64,000 nucleotides of DNA, taken from assembly GCF_025766255.1 (NCBI RefSeq), contig NW_026516672.1, forward strand, positions 124,001 through 188,000, read 5' to 3'. This document shows positions 33,632 to 44,874 of the stretch, piece after piece. The position numbers were made by a program, and so were the translations under genes. This DNA is from Zychaea mexicana (taxonomy: Eukaryota; Mucoromycota; Mucoromycetes; Mucorales; Lichtheimiaceae). A model generated the notes under the pieces. The model saw only the letters and a program-made list of their open reading frames with translations. It did not search any database and was not told the DNA's origin. How positions within the stretch are numbered: the first letter of the stretch is position 1; each line of letters opens with the position of its first letter.

Positions 33632-35583
33632 TTATAATATACCAAGATTATGCTTATTGATATATTCCTTCAATAAATCCTTTTGATTAAATTTATCAAT
33701 TGATAACCAACTGTTATCATCAGCACTATATCCAACCCATTTTACTTCATATAAATATGTACCATTTTCAGTTTTATGCCTAATAATCTCTTCTATTTCA
33801 TATGATGCCATTGCTTGTTGTTTCCCTTTATTTCGCTTTCTTTTTTTACTACGCTCATTAAATCTTGGAACATCATCATTATTGTGGTAAATCGAAATAA
33901 ACAAAGACAAATAAGTCGTTTGAGAATGGATTATATTCAAAAGATTGAACAAAGTACAATATCAGCTATAGAAACTATCTTCTTTTATATCTAACTTTCA
34001 AACATTGTTTGAGAACTCGGTCTTAACGGAGAAACAGATCTGAAGGTGGAAAGCTTATCAACTTCTTTGTCAGCAAGGACCTTACTGGTGCTTTGCTGTA
34101 AGAACGAATAAAAAACTTTTATGATGGTTTGAGATGTGTTCTTGGACGGTTGTTTCATACTTGGTTTCTTTACTGAGTTTTATGAAGGATTCACATTTCA
34201 ATCCAGCTAGGTGCATGTGCGCAACCGTGTCCCTTATTGGATCCCGGTGCGGTAAAGAGAAACCTTCTATCAAGACATCTGTCTGTACCGGATCTTAGTT
34301 TACGACAATTATCACTATTACTCTGATTTGAATTATTATCAGATTCATTATCAACAATCATTTCTTCATTTTATATAGCCATATTAAGCAGGTCATTTTG
34401 CAATGTGATCATTTTATCCAGTTTATCTTTATTTTGTTTATCATTGCTGACCACTATATCAATTAGTTTATGCTCTACTGGAAAATTAGCATCATTACTT
34501 TGCCATAGTTTATGGTGTGGTAAAATAGGAATATTGAACATTTCTACAAATTTTGTAATATTTTTTAGTAAACAAGCTACACGAAATTGCAGATTATAGT
34601 ATTTTATGTTATCCATTTTAACAACTGACTTGTTATTATTGAATCGGCAGAATTTATTCCCAATTTCTGAAAGATGATTCTCAACTTTTGTCCTAAAACT
34701 TCCAAATGTCTTATTAAAATGATCCTCAGTAATCGTTAAAGGGCTCATTTACATTTTTACGTATAGGGTATACAAAATTATCATGGCTAAAGTGATATCC
34801 TTTTTCATTAGCAAGCTCTGTAAATTGTGTGATAAACAAAGTATATCTACCATCAACTGCCATTATGTCATTCTCATGCATATATTTAAATAATTTCATG
34901 TTTAAAAACATGCTACCATCTGAGCTATCAGAACAAAAGTCACTTTTAGAAGTATAAATAATCATATCATTCATATCACTAACGAATTTGGTACGTATTC
35001 CATTCTTCTTAAATTTATAAGAATACATTCTTTGAAAGTGGTTAATTTCAGTATCTACATAGTTAATTCTTGAATCATGACCATCTAATATAAGTGTTAC
35101 ATGTTTAAATAAGTCGAAATTATGCTTTCTAGCAGATAGGATACGTAATTTGATAGATGAAAACATGTTATTCATTGAATCATTTACTATTTTGTTGATT
35201 CGTTTGTAGTTGTCCTCATCCATCCAAAACTTTTTATAAAATGTATGAAATGTGCTATGTAGCAAGTATTTTTCAAATTTTTCACTACATACTCCAGAGA
35301 CTAAATGATATAATAAAAACAATCCTTTTTCAATTTCAAAGTAAGGTCTGGGATATTCCTTGTTTGTATATAAAACTACTAGAAAATAAAATACAGCAAC
35401 ATAACCTAATTTACGTAACATTTCATCCTTAATTTTTTCTATGAGTTTAATATGTTTCAAATCAGTTCTATGTTTATATTTATTATGTACAGTAGGCCAA
35501 TTCCATTCTAGGAATTGCCAATAATCTGCAATAATTGAGTTTACTTCATTTGTAATCAGTGGTGTATAGTTTGTTGTATCCAT
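33632..35583 (-). pseudogene. DDE transposase A with C-terminal chromodomain, left-arm copy
   Basis: Starts MDTTNYTPLITNEVNS. Candidate DDE residues follow the DDE_Tnp_4 (PIF/Harbinger-like) pattern: Asp in TLILDGHDSRI, Asp in DIMAVDGRYTLF, Glu in FRTKVENHLSEIGNKF. Breaks: one extra T after NVNEP at about 34737 causes a frameshift, a stop follows LLNMAI at 34371, and about 360 bp of unrelated, less AT-rich sequence (33955-34320) separates the core from the chromodomain (YEIEEIIRHKTENGTYLYEV then KWVGYSADDNSWL; 33632-33800). The right-arm copy has no extra T. The related element B supports an original fused transposase-chromodomain protein. Confidence 0.8.
33955..34320. other. Foreign-looking segment inside transposase A
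   Basis: Less AT-rich than its surroundings and without counterpart at the same point in the related element B. Its edges are not sharply defined and no terminal repeats were identified. Likely an insertion or solo terminal repeat, unproven. Confidence 0.4.
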
Positions 35584-35974
35584 TGGGTCATTCTTTGTTT
35601 ATATTATGGATTTTCAATTTTTATAATCATTGAATACATGATTTTGGTCACATGATGTCATAAAATTGATAAAATATCAAAATAGATGATATAATTTAAT
35701 ATGGCAGCAAGCAATTTATTAGATTTATCAAAAACTATTGTAAATTTATAGCCAATTTGGTACTGTACATCCCGCTTATCAGAACCACAATACTACACAA
35801 GTGGTTTTTTTATCTATTTAAACCTAATATGGGAACTTTTTTTCAAATATATTACGTGTTAGGGATTTATTACAAATTTAAAAACAAAATAGGAAATGGC
35901 TTCAACATACATATATACACATAGCGACACAACAGTAATTTCTTCCCACCTGAACCATCGATTTCCCTTTTTAT

Positions 35975-37940
35975 CATTGTTCATCTGCAAACTGGATCGA
36001 AGAGCTTTTTGGCAATAGTGCCGTTGGTCTCATACATTTTTTTCTTGCGAGTGTATGTTCATCTTCCACCCATTCAGATCTAATTGCTATTAACGATCGT
36101 TCAACAAGATTCTATTATATGATGTTACAATATTTAGAAATATGTGATTGATCCACTGAGACTTTGTACAAAAAAAGCACTGACCTTCAACTGAAATAGT
36201 CCTCGTAATGTTCCTTCCAATACACCCATGTCGTTTCTTCCTCGTGGTAAGTAGCAAGCGCGCATATTGATAAATCTGTAAATTCGATCATATTCGAGGT
36301 CCATCTTGAATGTGCGCATAGTAAAACCTATATTTTTTGGGGCCAGATAGTATTAGCATCAAATAGAGATCTTATACACATAAATATTCACCTTCTACCA
36401 AAACTCCAAATACAACCAGATCAGGGACATGCCGCTCCACCATTGAATCAAGCATGATCTTTATCTCAACTGCCACTTTGAAGAAATCTTGTTCGTTTGT
36501 TTTCAACTGAGATTTCACCTCGACAACCAACGTTCGTAAATCTTCATCTTTGATCAGTAAGGAGATTGTTGCATCTACTCTAACTTTTTACGAATTGCTC
36601 AGTTTTGTGAATTGCCTAAATCAATTGTCATAGTCAATATTAAGAATAAATAAACGCATATGCATGTAATAAACAACAAAAGTATAATATAATCAAAAAG
36701 TATTACCCGTCACGTTTTGTATAAGGAATGCCACGCATAACTCTATTAAATGTGGGTTTAAACACAATGTCGCCAAAACGATCTTCATCAACCCTTAATA
36801 TGTCAGTGTCATCATATGCTTTGTATCTATATACATAAAGATCATTAAAGTTAAATGTCAAAACTGCCCAAAACTGCCCCAAAACTATAAATTGTCCCTG
36901 TCTTACATATTCTCAATGATCTCTAATACCAATTTTTCGTCACCGTTCTTGCTATACTTCAGTTTCAACATTTCTTTGATTCCTTGATTATCCTTGTCTT
37001 GCATTGCCTATTACACTAGTCAGTACCCAATTGTTATAACCATTCAGGCGTCTGGTTGATAAATAGAATACTCAGTATAGTAGATAAAAATATAATAATT
37101 TTATCATCCAAGAATAATTAAAAATATTTCTTTCTTCTTTTTTTCCTTCTGGTTAATATATATTTAGAAAGATTTTAATCTTTCAAATATATATAAATAA
37201 AAAGTAAAATGTATCATTTTACTGTTTATTGAAGAAATGGGGTTCCATTACCTATAAATGCAGAATTATATACCTCTTCAAAGCAATCACAAAATTCCTT
37301 GATTTCAGAGCTGAGCATGTCATACATTTCATTTTGGCCCAGATCTTCCACAATTTCGGCCAGAGTAGCATCATTCAGGTGCATCAAATGGTTTCGGACA
37401 TCACAATATGCGTCTGCATCAAAATAATATATGAAGTCGATGGATAACAGTTCTGATCGACTTAGCGTGCCATTTTCAATGTTCAACTTATCAACACATG
37501 AGTTACGAAAAACATTCAACTTGGCTGACACATTGATTTGATTAATTTCCACTGTGTATACACTCGTTAATAGCTGAAAAGGAAAAAATCATAAATTATG
37601 TGATACAAAAGATAAGCAATATTTATAGGTAAAAACATTGAGTTCAGGCTCTTCTGAGGTTTCAGAATCATTTGTTGAATTACTTGTTACAGTTTCTTGT
37701 GAGCTTGGCAAACTGTCTTGTATTTCAGCTCGAATATCGTTATTGACTTTTCTGAATACTACTCCTTGCGTCTTCAACACTTCAACTTCATGTTTTTGCA
37801 ATACATTTTTCTGGTTTCTATCAATAAGTTTTCTTTAGTATCTTGAGTGTGATATATGCATGTATGAGCCCTTTCTACAAAAAAATAAATACCTTTTGCA
37901 ATTCTTTTTCAATGTTTAAGGATATTAGGAGTACATCCAT
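35975..37940 (-). pseudogene. Host-like gene, copy 1 (candidate PD-(D/E)XK-fold protein), left arm
   Basis: Mirror of copy 2 (42518-44482), where exons are listed. It starts at an ATG that replaces the longer N-terminus seen in copy 3. Exons encode NVLQKHEVEVLKTQGV, VEINQINVSAKLNVF, YDDTDILRVDEDRFGD, LRTLVVEVKSQLK (E-x-K), and the well-conserved MRTFKMDLEYDRIYRFINMR. The native stop TAA is CAA here, adding one codon before TGA. The intron donor after the second exon reads ATAAAT instead of GTAAAT, so splicing there is probably lost. I do not know the cellular role; nuclease-like fold is an inference from the E-x-K segment only. Confidence 0.65.
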
Positions 37941-38076
37941 TATAGGTCTCATATAAATTTCACACTCAATTTACTTATAAAAAATCTTTAAAAAAATTGA
38001 ATTTTCTATCTAAAAATAAAAATAGTTGAAAACATAAAATATTTTTAAAATACGAAATGTTTATATAAAGTTACCA

Positions 38077-38299
38077 TATATTAAAGAAAGCTTTTGATAA
38101 TGAAGTTGATGGAATAAATTATTTACTAGATAATAAATATATTAAAAAAAGAGATATATGTAACAAATGTAAAAATAATAACATTAAATTTAATTATAAA
38201 CGAAAATTATATGTTTGTAATTATTATAAATGTAGAAAAACATATTCACCATTTAAAGATACAATATTTTCAAAAATGAAACTACCAATTCATTACTAA
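38077..38299 (+). pseudogene. Merlin/IS1595-like transposase zinc-ribbon fragment, left arm
   Basis: Frame containing CNKC, then KLYVCNYYKCRKTYSPFKDT and IFSKMKLPIHY. The CxxC...C....C ribbon followed by a Phe-rich TIF..KLP segment is the N-terminal signature of IS1595/ISXO2-type (Merlin) transposases. It stops at TAA before any catalytic domain and is cut off by the fold-back element 66 bp later. Confidence 0.6.
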
Positions 38300-38436
38300 T
38301 TACATATTTTATATGAATTTTTAAAAAAAAACACTAATAACTAGTATTTTTAAAAGTTTAAGTACAGGATTTTCATCTCCTAGCAGACGTTTGAACTTTT
38401 ATTTAGGCAGAAGGGATTTAATTTTAGGCAGAGTGG

Positions 38437-38870
38437 ACATGACTGTTAATCTAAGTGGACATGAATAAAAGTTAATCTGGATATGAATAATAAATAATCT
38501 GGACATGAATGAAAATCGAGCTGGACATGAATGAAAATTGGGCTGGACATGAACGAAAATCGATCTAGACATGAATGAAAATCAAGCTGGACATGAATAA
38601 AAATCGAGCTGGACATGAATAAAGATCGATCTAGACATGAATATAAAACGATCTAGACATGAATATAAATCGAACTGGACATGAATATAAATCGATCTGG
38701 ACATGAGTAAAATCAATCTGGACAAAATAAAAATCAATCTGTATATGAATAAAAATCATTCTGGACAAGAATAATAATCAATCTAAACATGAATAATAGA
38801 CAACCTGGACATAATAACAGTCAACCTGGACATAGTTTTAGTCAACTATAACATAATAAAAGTTGAAGTA
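38437..38870 (+). repeat. 22-bp minisatellite array, FB1 left TIR
   Basis: Degenerate tandem units of the form GAGCTGGACATGAATGAAAATC, roughly 17-19 units. Units near the inner end are most diverged. Confidence 0.9.
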
Positions 38871-39750
38871 GATAATATATTAAGTGTAGCAGAGCAGAAT
38901 ATATGAGTACTTAAGATTTTTATTTCAAGTCAAGACATAATAGAAGTTAAGCAGTACAAAGCCAATGTCAAGATGTAGTAGTATGGCTGTTTCACTCGTG
39001 ACAAAAAGCTTGTAGGCTAATGTACAGGAAATGGCAAGGGTGCGTCAGAGACTCACTGTGTGCATAAGCCTATTTTGCTGCTGTGGGAACAGGGCCTGAG
39101 CGTTTCCCCTCATTTCATTTTACCCAGGTTGAGTTTGAAACAGATTGGAGGCTAGTGGCTGAGGTAGGTGGAAAGTGTGGGGTTTGTTAGCAGCAGCAGG
39201 GAGGAAAAAAACAACAACCAAAGATCCTTTTTTTTCTCATTACCATTCGCCATGGCAAATCAACAGCTGCGACGCACACTTGTAAATGGCTCCTACTCTC
39301 TTCATGATGAACAAAAAACAAGGAAAACAAAACGGCACAAGCCACGGATTTATTGAAAAACGAAATGAAGGTAACTGTTTTCTTAAAAAAAGCATGTGCT
39401 CAAGATTTGTAAGGAGTAGACCGCCGTTACTGCTGCTTAAAAAAAACACTGGGTAAGTGAACAAGGGAAGGAAAAGGTTATCGGTTGTGCTTGGGGTATA
39501 GCTTTAGTGGACATATGCCCATTCAGAATTACTGCTTCTTTCTCTTTTTCTCTGTATACACGTGATGCACCATCTTACACCAATCCAACGTCAAACTTAC
39601 GTGCGTAATACAACATCGTCCTCTACCTGCACAAATGATTCGTACTCACAACAAGAACGACGCAACAATCTTCTTCTCCATTACTCAAACACAATCATAT
39701 ACAACATGACGCTGATCCGCCATTGGCTTGCAAAACATACAGCCTGACGC

Positions 39751-40808
39751 GAATACTTTTTACCTTTTGCATATACCAACGTTAACATCGCCGGTCTTTA
39801 TGGATAAATGAGCTGTATATAGCAGGAAGGATAACTGACGCGTTTCTTTCTTTTTTTGTTGCTGTGGATTGGATGAAAATAAAGTATGTTGACCGTTATA
39901 TAAGAAAGACAACGAAGAAGGTCCCACAAGAGTTATATAAGTGCGAAGGATGTTGTTTCGTGGTGAAGGATGGTTATTGTAATTATTGATATTGCGTGGC
40001 AGAGCGTCTGGTGCCATGCACAGTCTCGCGTTTGTGAACCTATTTGTAGCCACACAATTCCGAGATGCGATCCTTGAAGATCTGCCATCGAGCAGCAGGA
40101 ACGCACACGAATTCATTAGGAATGAGTGCAAGAACTCCACGTACAGTCGAGTGAGAGAGAGCGTAGCGAATGACGTCAAGGGTACTAACATGTCGGTTGT
40201 TCATAGTTGTTTTTATTAAAAACAAATAAAGTTGCTGTTGTAATAGCAAAAAACTTCCTCCTTCATAACAACAAACGCGTTTTCTTCTTTGTCCCTGCCA
40301 TATTATCATCACCGCTCAGAGCTATATTTATAGTTTTTATAGAAGCACTTGTAATAACATGCAATACCATTTCACACCCGTTTATGCAGACAACTGAAAC
40401 ATAATGACTACATAATGTATGATCTTTTACTTTTATTTTTTTCATCCCAACCATAACATCTACAGTAACAATAATAAAACCCTACATACCACCCATCAGC
40501 ATATATAGCTACCTTATCCATCAAGACCGGCAATGTTCGTGTTGGCATATGCAAAAAGAAAAAGGTAATCGTTGTTGCCATCGTGTGTGTGCGAGTACAG
40601 CGAATTGCAGAGGAGGATTATAGTTGTGGTGGTGTGTATGCATCATAGGAATATAATTATCATCACATTGATGTGTATACCAACAGCAAAGAAAGAGATG
40701 GCCGTCATTACGATGATGATGTGCTTGAGCGTACAAGTATCAAAACAAAAGACCGGCGTCATAGTCGTCATCGTGTAATATGGGCGTACATGATAGTGAA
40801 AGGCAAAT
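39751..40808. other. FB1 loop (single-copy centre of fold-back element)
   Basis: Central segment between the TIRs, same orientation as in FB2 and gap-free with it (offset 10514) from about 39957 on. Overlapping frames occur on both strands (for example 40312-40040 on -, containing DVIRYALSHSTVRGVLALIP). None has a recognisable domain. It could be a captured host sequence. Confidence 0.6.
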
Positions 40809-41699
40809 GCGTCAGGCTGTATATTTTGCAAGTCAATGGCGGATCAGCGTCATGTTGTATATGATTGTGTTTGAGTAATGGAGAAGAAGATTGTTACGTC
40901 GTTCTTGTTGTGAATACGAATGGTTTGTGCAGGTAGAGGACGATGTTGTATTACGCACGTAAGTTTGACGTTGGAATGGTATAAGATGGTGCATAAGTAT
41001 ATACATAGAAAAAGAGAAAGAAGCAGTAATTCTGAATGATAATATCTCCACTAAAGCTATACCTCAAGCACAACCGATAACCTTTTCCTTCCTTGTTCAC
41101 TTATCCAGCGTTTTTTAAGCAGCAGTAACGGCGGTCTACTCCTTATAAATCTTGAGCACATGCTTTTTTTAAGAAAACAGTTACCTTCATTTCGTTTTTC
41201 ATATAAATCCGTGGATTGTGCCGTTTTGTTTTCTTTGTTTTTTATTCATCGTGAAGAGAGTAGGAGCCATTTACAAGTGTGCGTCGAAGCTGTTGATTTG
41301 CCATGGCGAATGGTATTGAGAAAGAAAAAGGATCTTTGGTTGTTGTTTTTTTCCTCCCTGCTGCTACTAACAAACCCCACACTTTCCACCTACCTCTGCC
41401 ACCAGCCTCCAATTTGTTTCAAACTCAACCCAGGTAAAGTGAAATGAGGGGAAACGCTCAGGCCCTATTCCCACAGCAGCAAAGTAGGCTTATGCCTTAT
41501 GTGCACAGTGGTGAGTCTCTGACGCACCCTTGCTATTTCCTGTACATTAGCCTACAAGCTTCTTGTCACGAGTGAAACAGCCATACTACTATATCTTGAC
41601 ATTGGCTTTGTACTGCTTAACTTCTATTATGTCTTGACTTGAAATAAAAATCTTAAGTACTCATATATTCTGCTCTGCTACACTTAATATATTATCTAC

Positions 41700-42030
41700 T
41701 TCAACTTTTATTATGTCTTAGTTGACTAAAACTATGTCCAGGTTGACTGTTATTATGTCTAGGTTGTCTATTATTCATGTTTAGATTGATTATTATTCTT
41801 GTCAGAATGATTTTCATTCATGTACAGATTGATCTTTATTCATGTCCAGCTCGATTTTTATTCATGTCCAGCTTGATTTTCATTCATATCTAGATCGATT
41901 TTCATTCATGTCCAGCCCAATTTTCATTCATGTCCAGCTCGATTTTCATTCATGTCCAGATCATTTATTATTCATATCCAGATTAACTTTTATTCATGTC
42001 CACTTAGATTAACAGTCATGTCCACTCTGC
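41700..42030 (-). repeat. 22-bp minisatellite array, FB1 right TIR
   Basis: Inverted counterpart of the left array, about 100 bp shorter: compared with FB2 it lacks several units after GTACAGATTGAT, an internal contraction. Confidence 0.88.
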
Positions 42031-42158
42031 CTAAAATTAAATCCCTTCTGCCTAAATAAAAGTTCAAACATCTGCTAGGAGATGAAAATCCTGTACTTAA
42101 ACTTTTAAAAATACTAGTTATTGGTGTTTTTTTTTAAAAATTCATATAAAATATGTAA

Positions 42159-42360
42159 TTAGTAATGAATTGGTAGTTTCATTTTTGAAAATATTGTATC
42201 TTTAAATGGTGAATATGTTTTTCTACATTTATAATAATTACAAACATATAATTTTCGTTTATAATTAAATTTAATGTTATTATTTTTACATTTGTCACAT
42301 ATATCTCTTTTTTTAATATATTTATTATCTAGTAAATAATTTATTCCATCAACTTCATTA
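42159..42360 (-). pseudogene. Merlin/IS1595-like zinc-ribbon fragment, right arm
   Basis: Mirror of 38098-38299. One change turns CNKC into CDKC and keeps the zinc ligands. Truncated by the fold-back element as in the left arm. Confidence 0.6.
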
Positions 42361-42517
42361 TCAAAAGCTTTCTTTAATATATGGTAACTTTATATAAACA
42401 TTTCGTATTTTAAAAATATTTTATGTTTTCAACTATTTTTATTTTTAGATAGAAAATTCAATTTTTTTAAAGATTTTTTATAAGTAAATTGAGTGTGAAA
42501 TTTATATGAGACCTATA

Positions 42518-44482
42518 ATGGATGTACTCCTAATATCCTTAAACATTGAAAAAGAATTGCAAAAGGTATTTATTTTTTTTGTAGAAAGGGCTCATACATG
42601 CATATATCACACTCAAAATACTAAAGAAAACTTATTGATAGAAACCAGAAAAACGTATTGCAAAAACATGAAGTTGAAGTGTTGAAGACGCAAGGAGTAG
42701 TAGTCAGAAAAGTCAATAACGATATTCGAGCTGAAATACAAGACAGTTTGCCAAGCTCACAAGAAACTGTAACAAGTAATTCAACAAATGATTCTGAAAC
42801 CTCAGAAGAGCCTGAACTCAATGTTTTTACCTATAAATATTGCTTATCTTTTGTATCACATAATTTATGATTTTTTCCTTTTCAGCTATTAACGAGTGTA
42901 TACACAGTGGAAATTAATCAAATCAATGTGTCAGCCAAGTTGAATGTTTTTCGTAACTCATGTGTTGATAAGTTGAACATTGAAAATGGCACGCTAAGTC
43001 GATCAGAACTGTTATCCATCGACTTCATATATTATTTTGATGCAGACGCATATTGTGATGTCCGAAACCATTTGATGCACCTGAATGATGCTACTCTGGC
43101 CGAAATTGTGGAAGATCTGGGCCAAAATGAAATGTATGACATGCTCAGCTCTGAAATCAAGGAATTTTGTGATTGCTTTGAAGAGGTATATAATTCTGCA
43201 TTTATAGGTAATGGAACCCCATTTCTTCAATAAACAGTAAAATGATACATTTTACTTTTTATTTATATATATTTGAAAGATTAAAATCTTTCTAAATATA
43301 TATTAACCAGAAGGAAAAAAAGAAGAAAGAAATATTTTTAATTATTCTTGGATGATAAAATTATTATATTTTTATCTACTATACTGAGTATTCTATTTAT
43401 CAACCAGACGCCTGAATGGTTATAACAATTGGGTACTGACTAGTGTAATAGGCAATGCAAGACAAGGATAATCAAGGAATCAAAGAAATGTTGAAACTGA
43501 AGTATAGCAAGAACGGTGACGAAAAATTGGTATTAGAGATCATTGAGAATATGTAAGACAGGGACAATTTATAGTTTTGGGGCAGTTTTGGGCAGTTTTG
43601 ACATTTAACTTTAATGATCTTTATGTATATAGATACAAAGCATATGATGACACTGACATATTAAGGGTTGATGAAGATCGTTTTGGCGACATTGTGTTTA
43701 AACCCACATTTAATAGAGTTATGCGTGGCATTCCTTATACAAAACGTGACGGGTAATACTTTTTGATTATATTATACTTTTGTTGTTTATTACATGCATA
43801 TGCGTTTATTTATTCTTAATATTGACTATGACAATTGATTTAGGCAATTCACAAAACTGAGCAATTCGTAAAAAGTTAGAGTAGATGCAACAATCTCCTT
43901 ACTGATCAAAGATGAAGATTTACGAACGTTGGTTGTCGAGGTGAAATCTCAGTTGAAAACAAACGAACAAGATTTCTTCAAAGTGGCAGTTGAGATAAAG
44001 ATCATGCTTGATTCAATGGTGGAGCGGCATGTCCCTGATCTGGTTGTATTTGGAGTTTTGGTAGAAGGTGAATATTTATGTGTATAAGATCTCTATTTGA
44101 TGCTAATACTATCTGGCCCCAAAAAATATAGGTTTTACTATGCGCACATTCAAGATGGACCTCGAATATGATCGAATTTACAGATTTATCAATATGCGCG
44201 CTTGCTACTTACCACGAGGAAGAAACGACATGGGTGTATTGGAAGGAACATTACGAGGACTATTTCAGTTGAAGGTCAGTGCTTTTTTTGTACAAAGTCT
44301 CAGTGGATCAATCACATATTTCTAAATATTGTAACATCATATAATAGAATCTTGTTGAACGATCGTTAATAGCAATTAGATCTGAATGGGTGGAAGATGA
44401 ACATACACTCGCAAGAAAAAAATGTATGAGACCAACGGCACTATTGCCAAAAAGCTCTTCGATCCAGTTTGCAGATGAATAA
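42518..44482 (+). pseudogene. Host-like gene, copy 2 (candidate PD-(D/E)XK-fold protein), right arm
   Basis: Clearest copy for exon structure: 42518-42565, 42649 to about 42813, 42886-43185, 43452-43552, 43633-43752, 43880-44067, 44132-44274, 44348-44482. Phases close from 42886 to the stop. Encodes acidic SNSTNDSETSEEPEL, then INQINVSAKLNVFRNSC, LRVDEDRFGDIVFKPTFNR, the E-x-K strand TLVVEVKSQLK, VPDLVVFGVLVEG, MRTFKMDLEYDRIYRF and a tail SIQFADE. As in copy 1 the donor after EPEL is mutated to ATAAAT and a small deletion shifts frame, so the 5' exons are probably disconnected. Compared with copy 3 the first three N-terminal exons are missing. Confidence 0.68.
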
Positions 44483-44874
44483 TGATAAAAAGGGAAATCG
44501 ATGGTTCGGGTGGGAAGAAATTACTGTTGTGTCGCTATGTGTATATATGTATGTTGAAGCCATTTCCTATTTTGTTTTTAAATTTGTAATAAATCCCTAA
44601 CATATAATATATTTGAAAAAAAGTTCCCATATTAGGTTTAAATAGAAAAAAAACCACTTATGTAGTATCGTGGTTCTGATAAGCGGGATGTGCAGTACCA
44701 AATTGGCTATAAACTTACAATAGTTTTTGATAAATCTAATAAATTGCTTGCTGCCATATTAAATTATATCATCCATTTTGATATTTTATCAATTTTATGA
44801 CATCATGTGACCAAAATCATGTATTCAATGATTATAAAAATTGAAAATCCATAATATAAACAAAGAATGACCCA

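Larger units (their letters stand above)
34638..38364. repeat. Left arm of the large palindrome
   Basis: About 3.7 kb that reappears reverse-complemented at 42094-46210. Matching landmarks have coordinates summing to 80458 (transposase start 35583/44875, gene start 37940/42518, element edges 38365/42093). The arm carries the transposase A 5' two-thirds, host-like gene copy 1 and a Merlin-like zinc-ribbon fragment. A few substitutions and indels distinguish the arms. Confidence 0.95.
38365..42093. mobile_element. Fold-back (FB-like) element copy 1
   Basis: 3729 bp bounded by TA on both sides and ends reading CAGGATTTTCATCTCCTAGC inward. Terminal inverted repeats are very long: left 38365-39750, right 40809-42093, with a 1058-bp loop. 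Each TIR consists of an outer about 70-bp end, a 22-bp minisatellite array and a more GC-rich inner part. No transposase is present, so it is non-autonomous. The architecture matches Drosophila Foldback/Galileo-type elements in form, not in sequence. Confidence 0.88.

Noticed and set aside
38437..38870. Possible CRISPR-like array from regularly spaced repeats
   Set aside because: Units are contiguous tandem repeats without unique spacers, in a eukaryotic fold-back element.
39986..40312. Overlapping frames on both strands in the FB loop, identical in both copies
   Set aside because: Identity reflects recent copying of the DNA, not selection; no domain, start context or splice evidence favours one frame.
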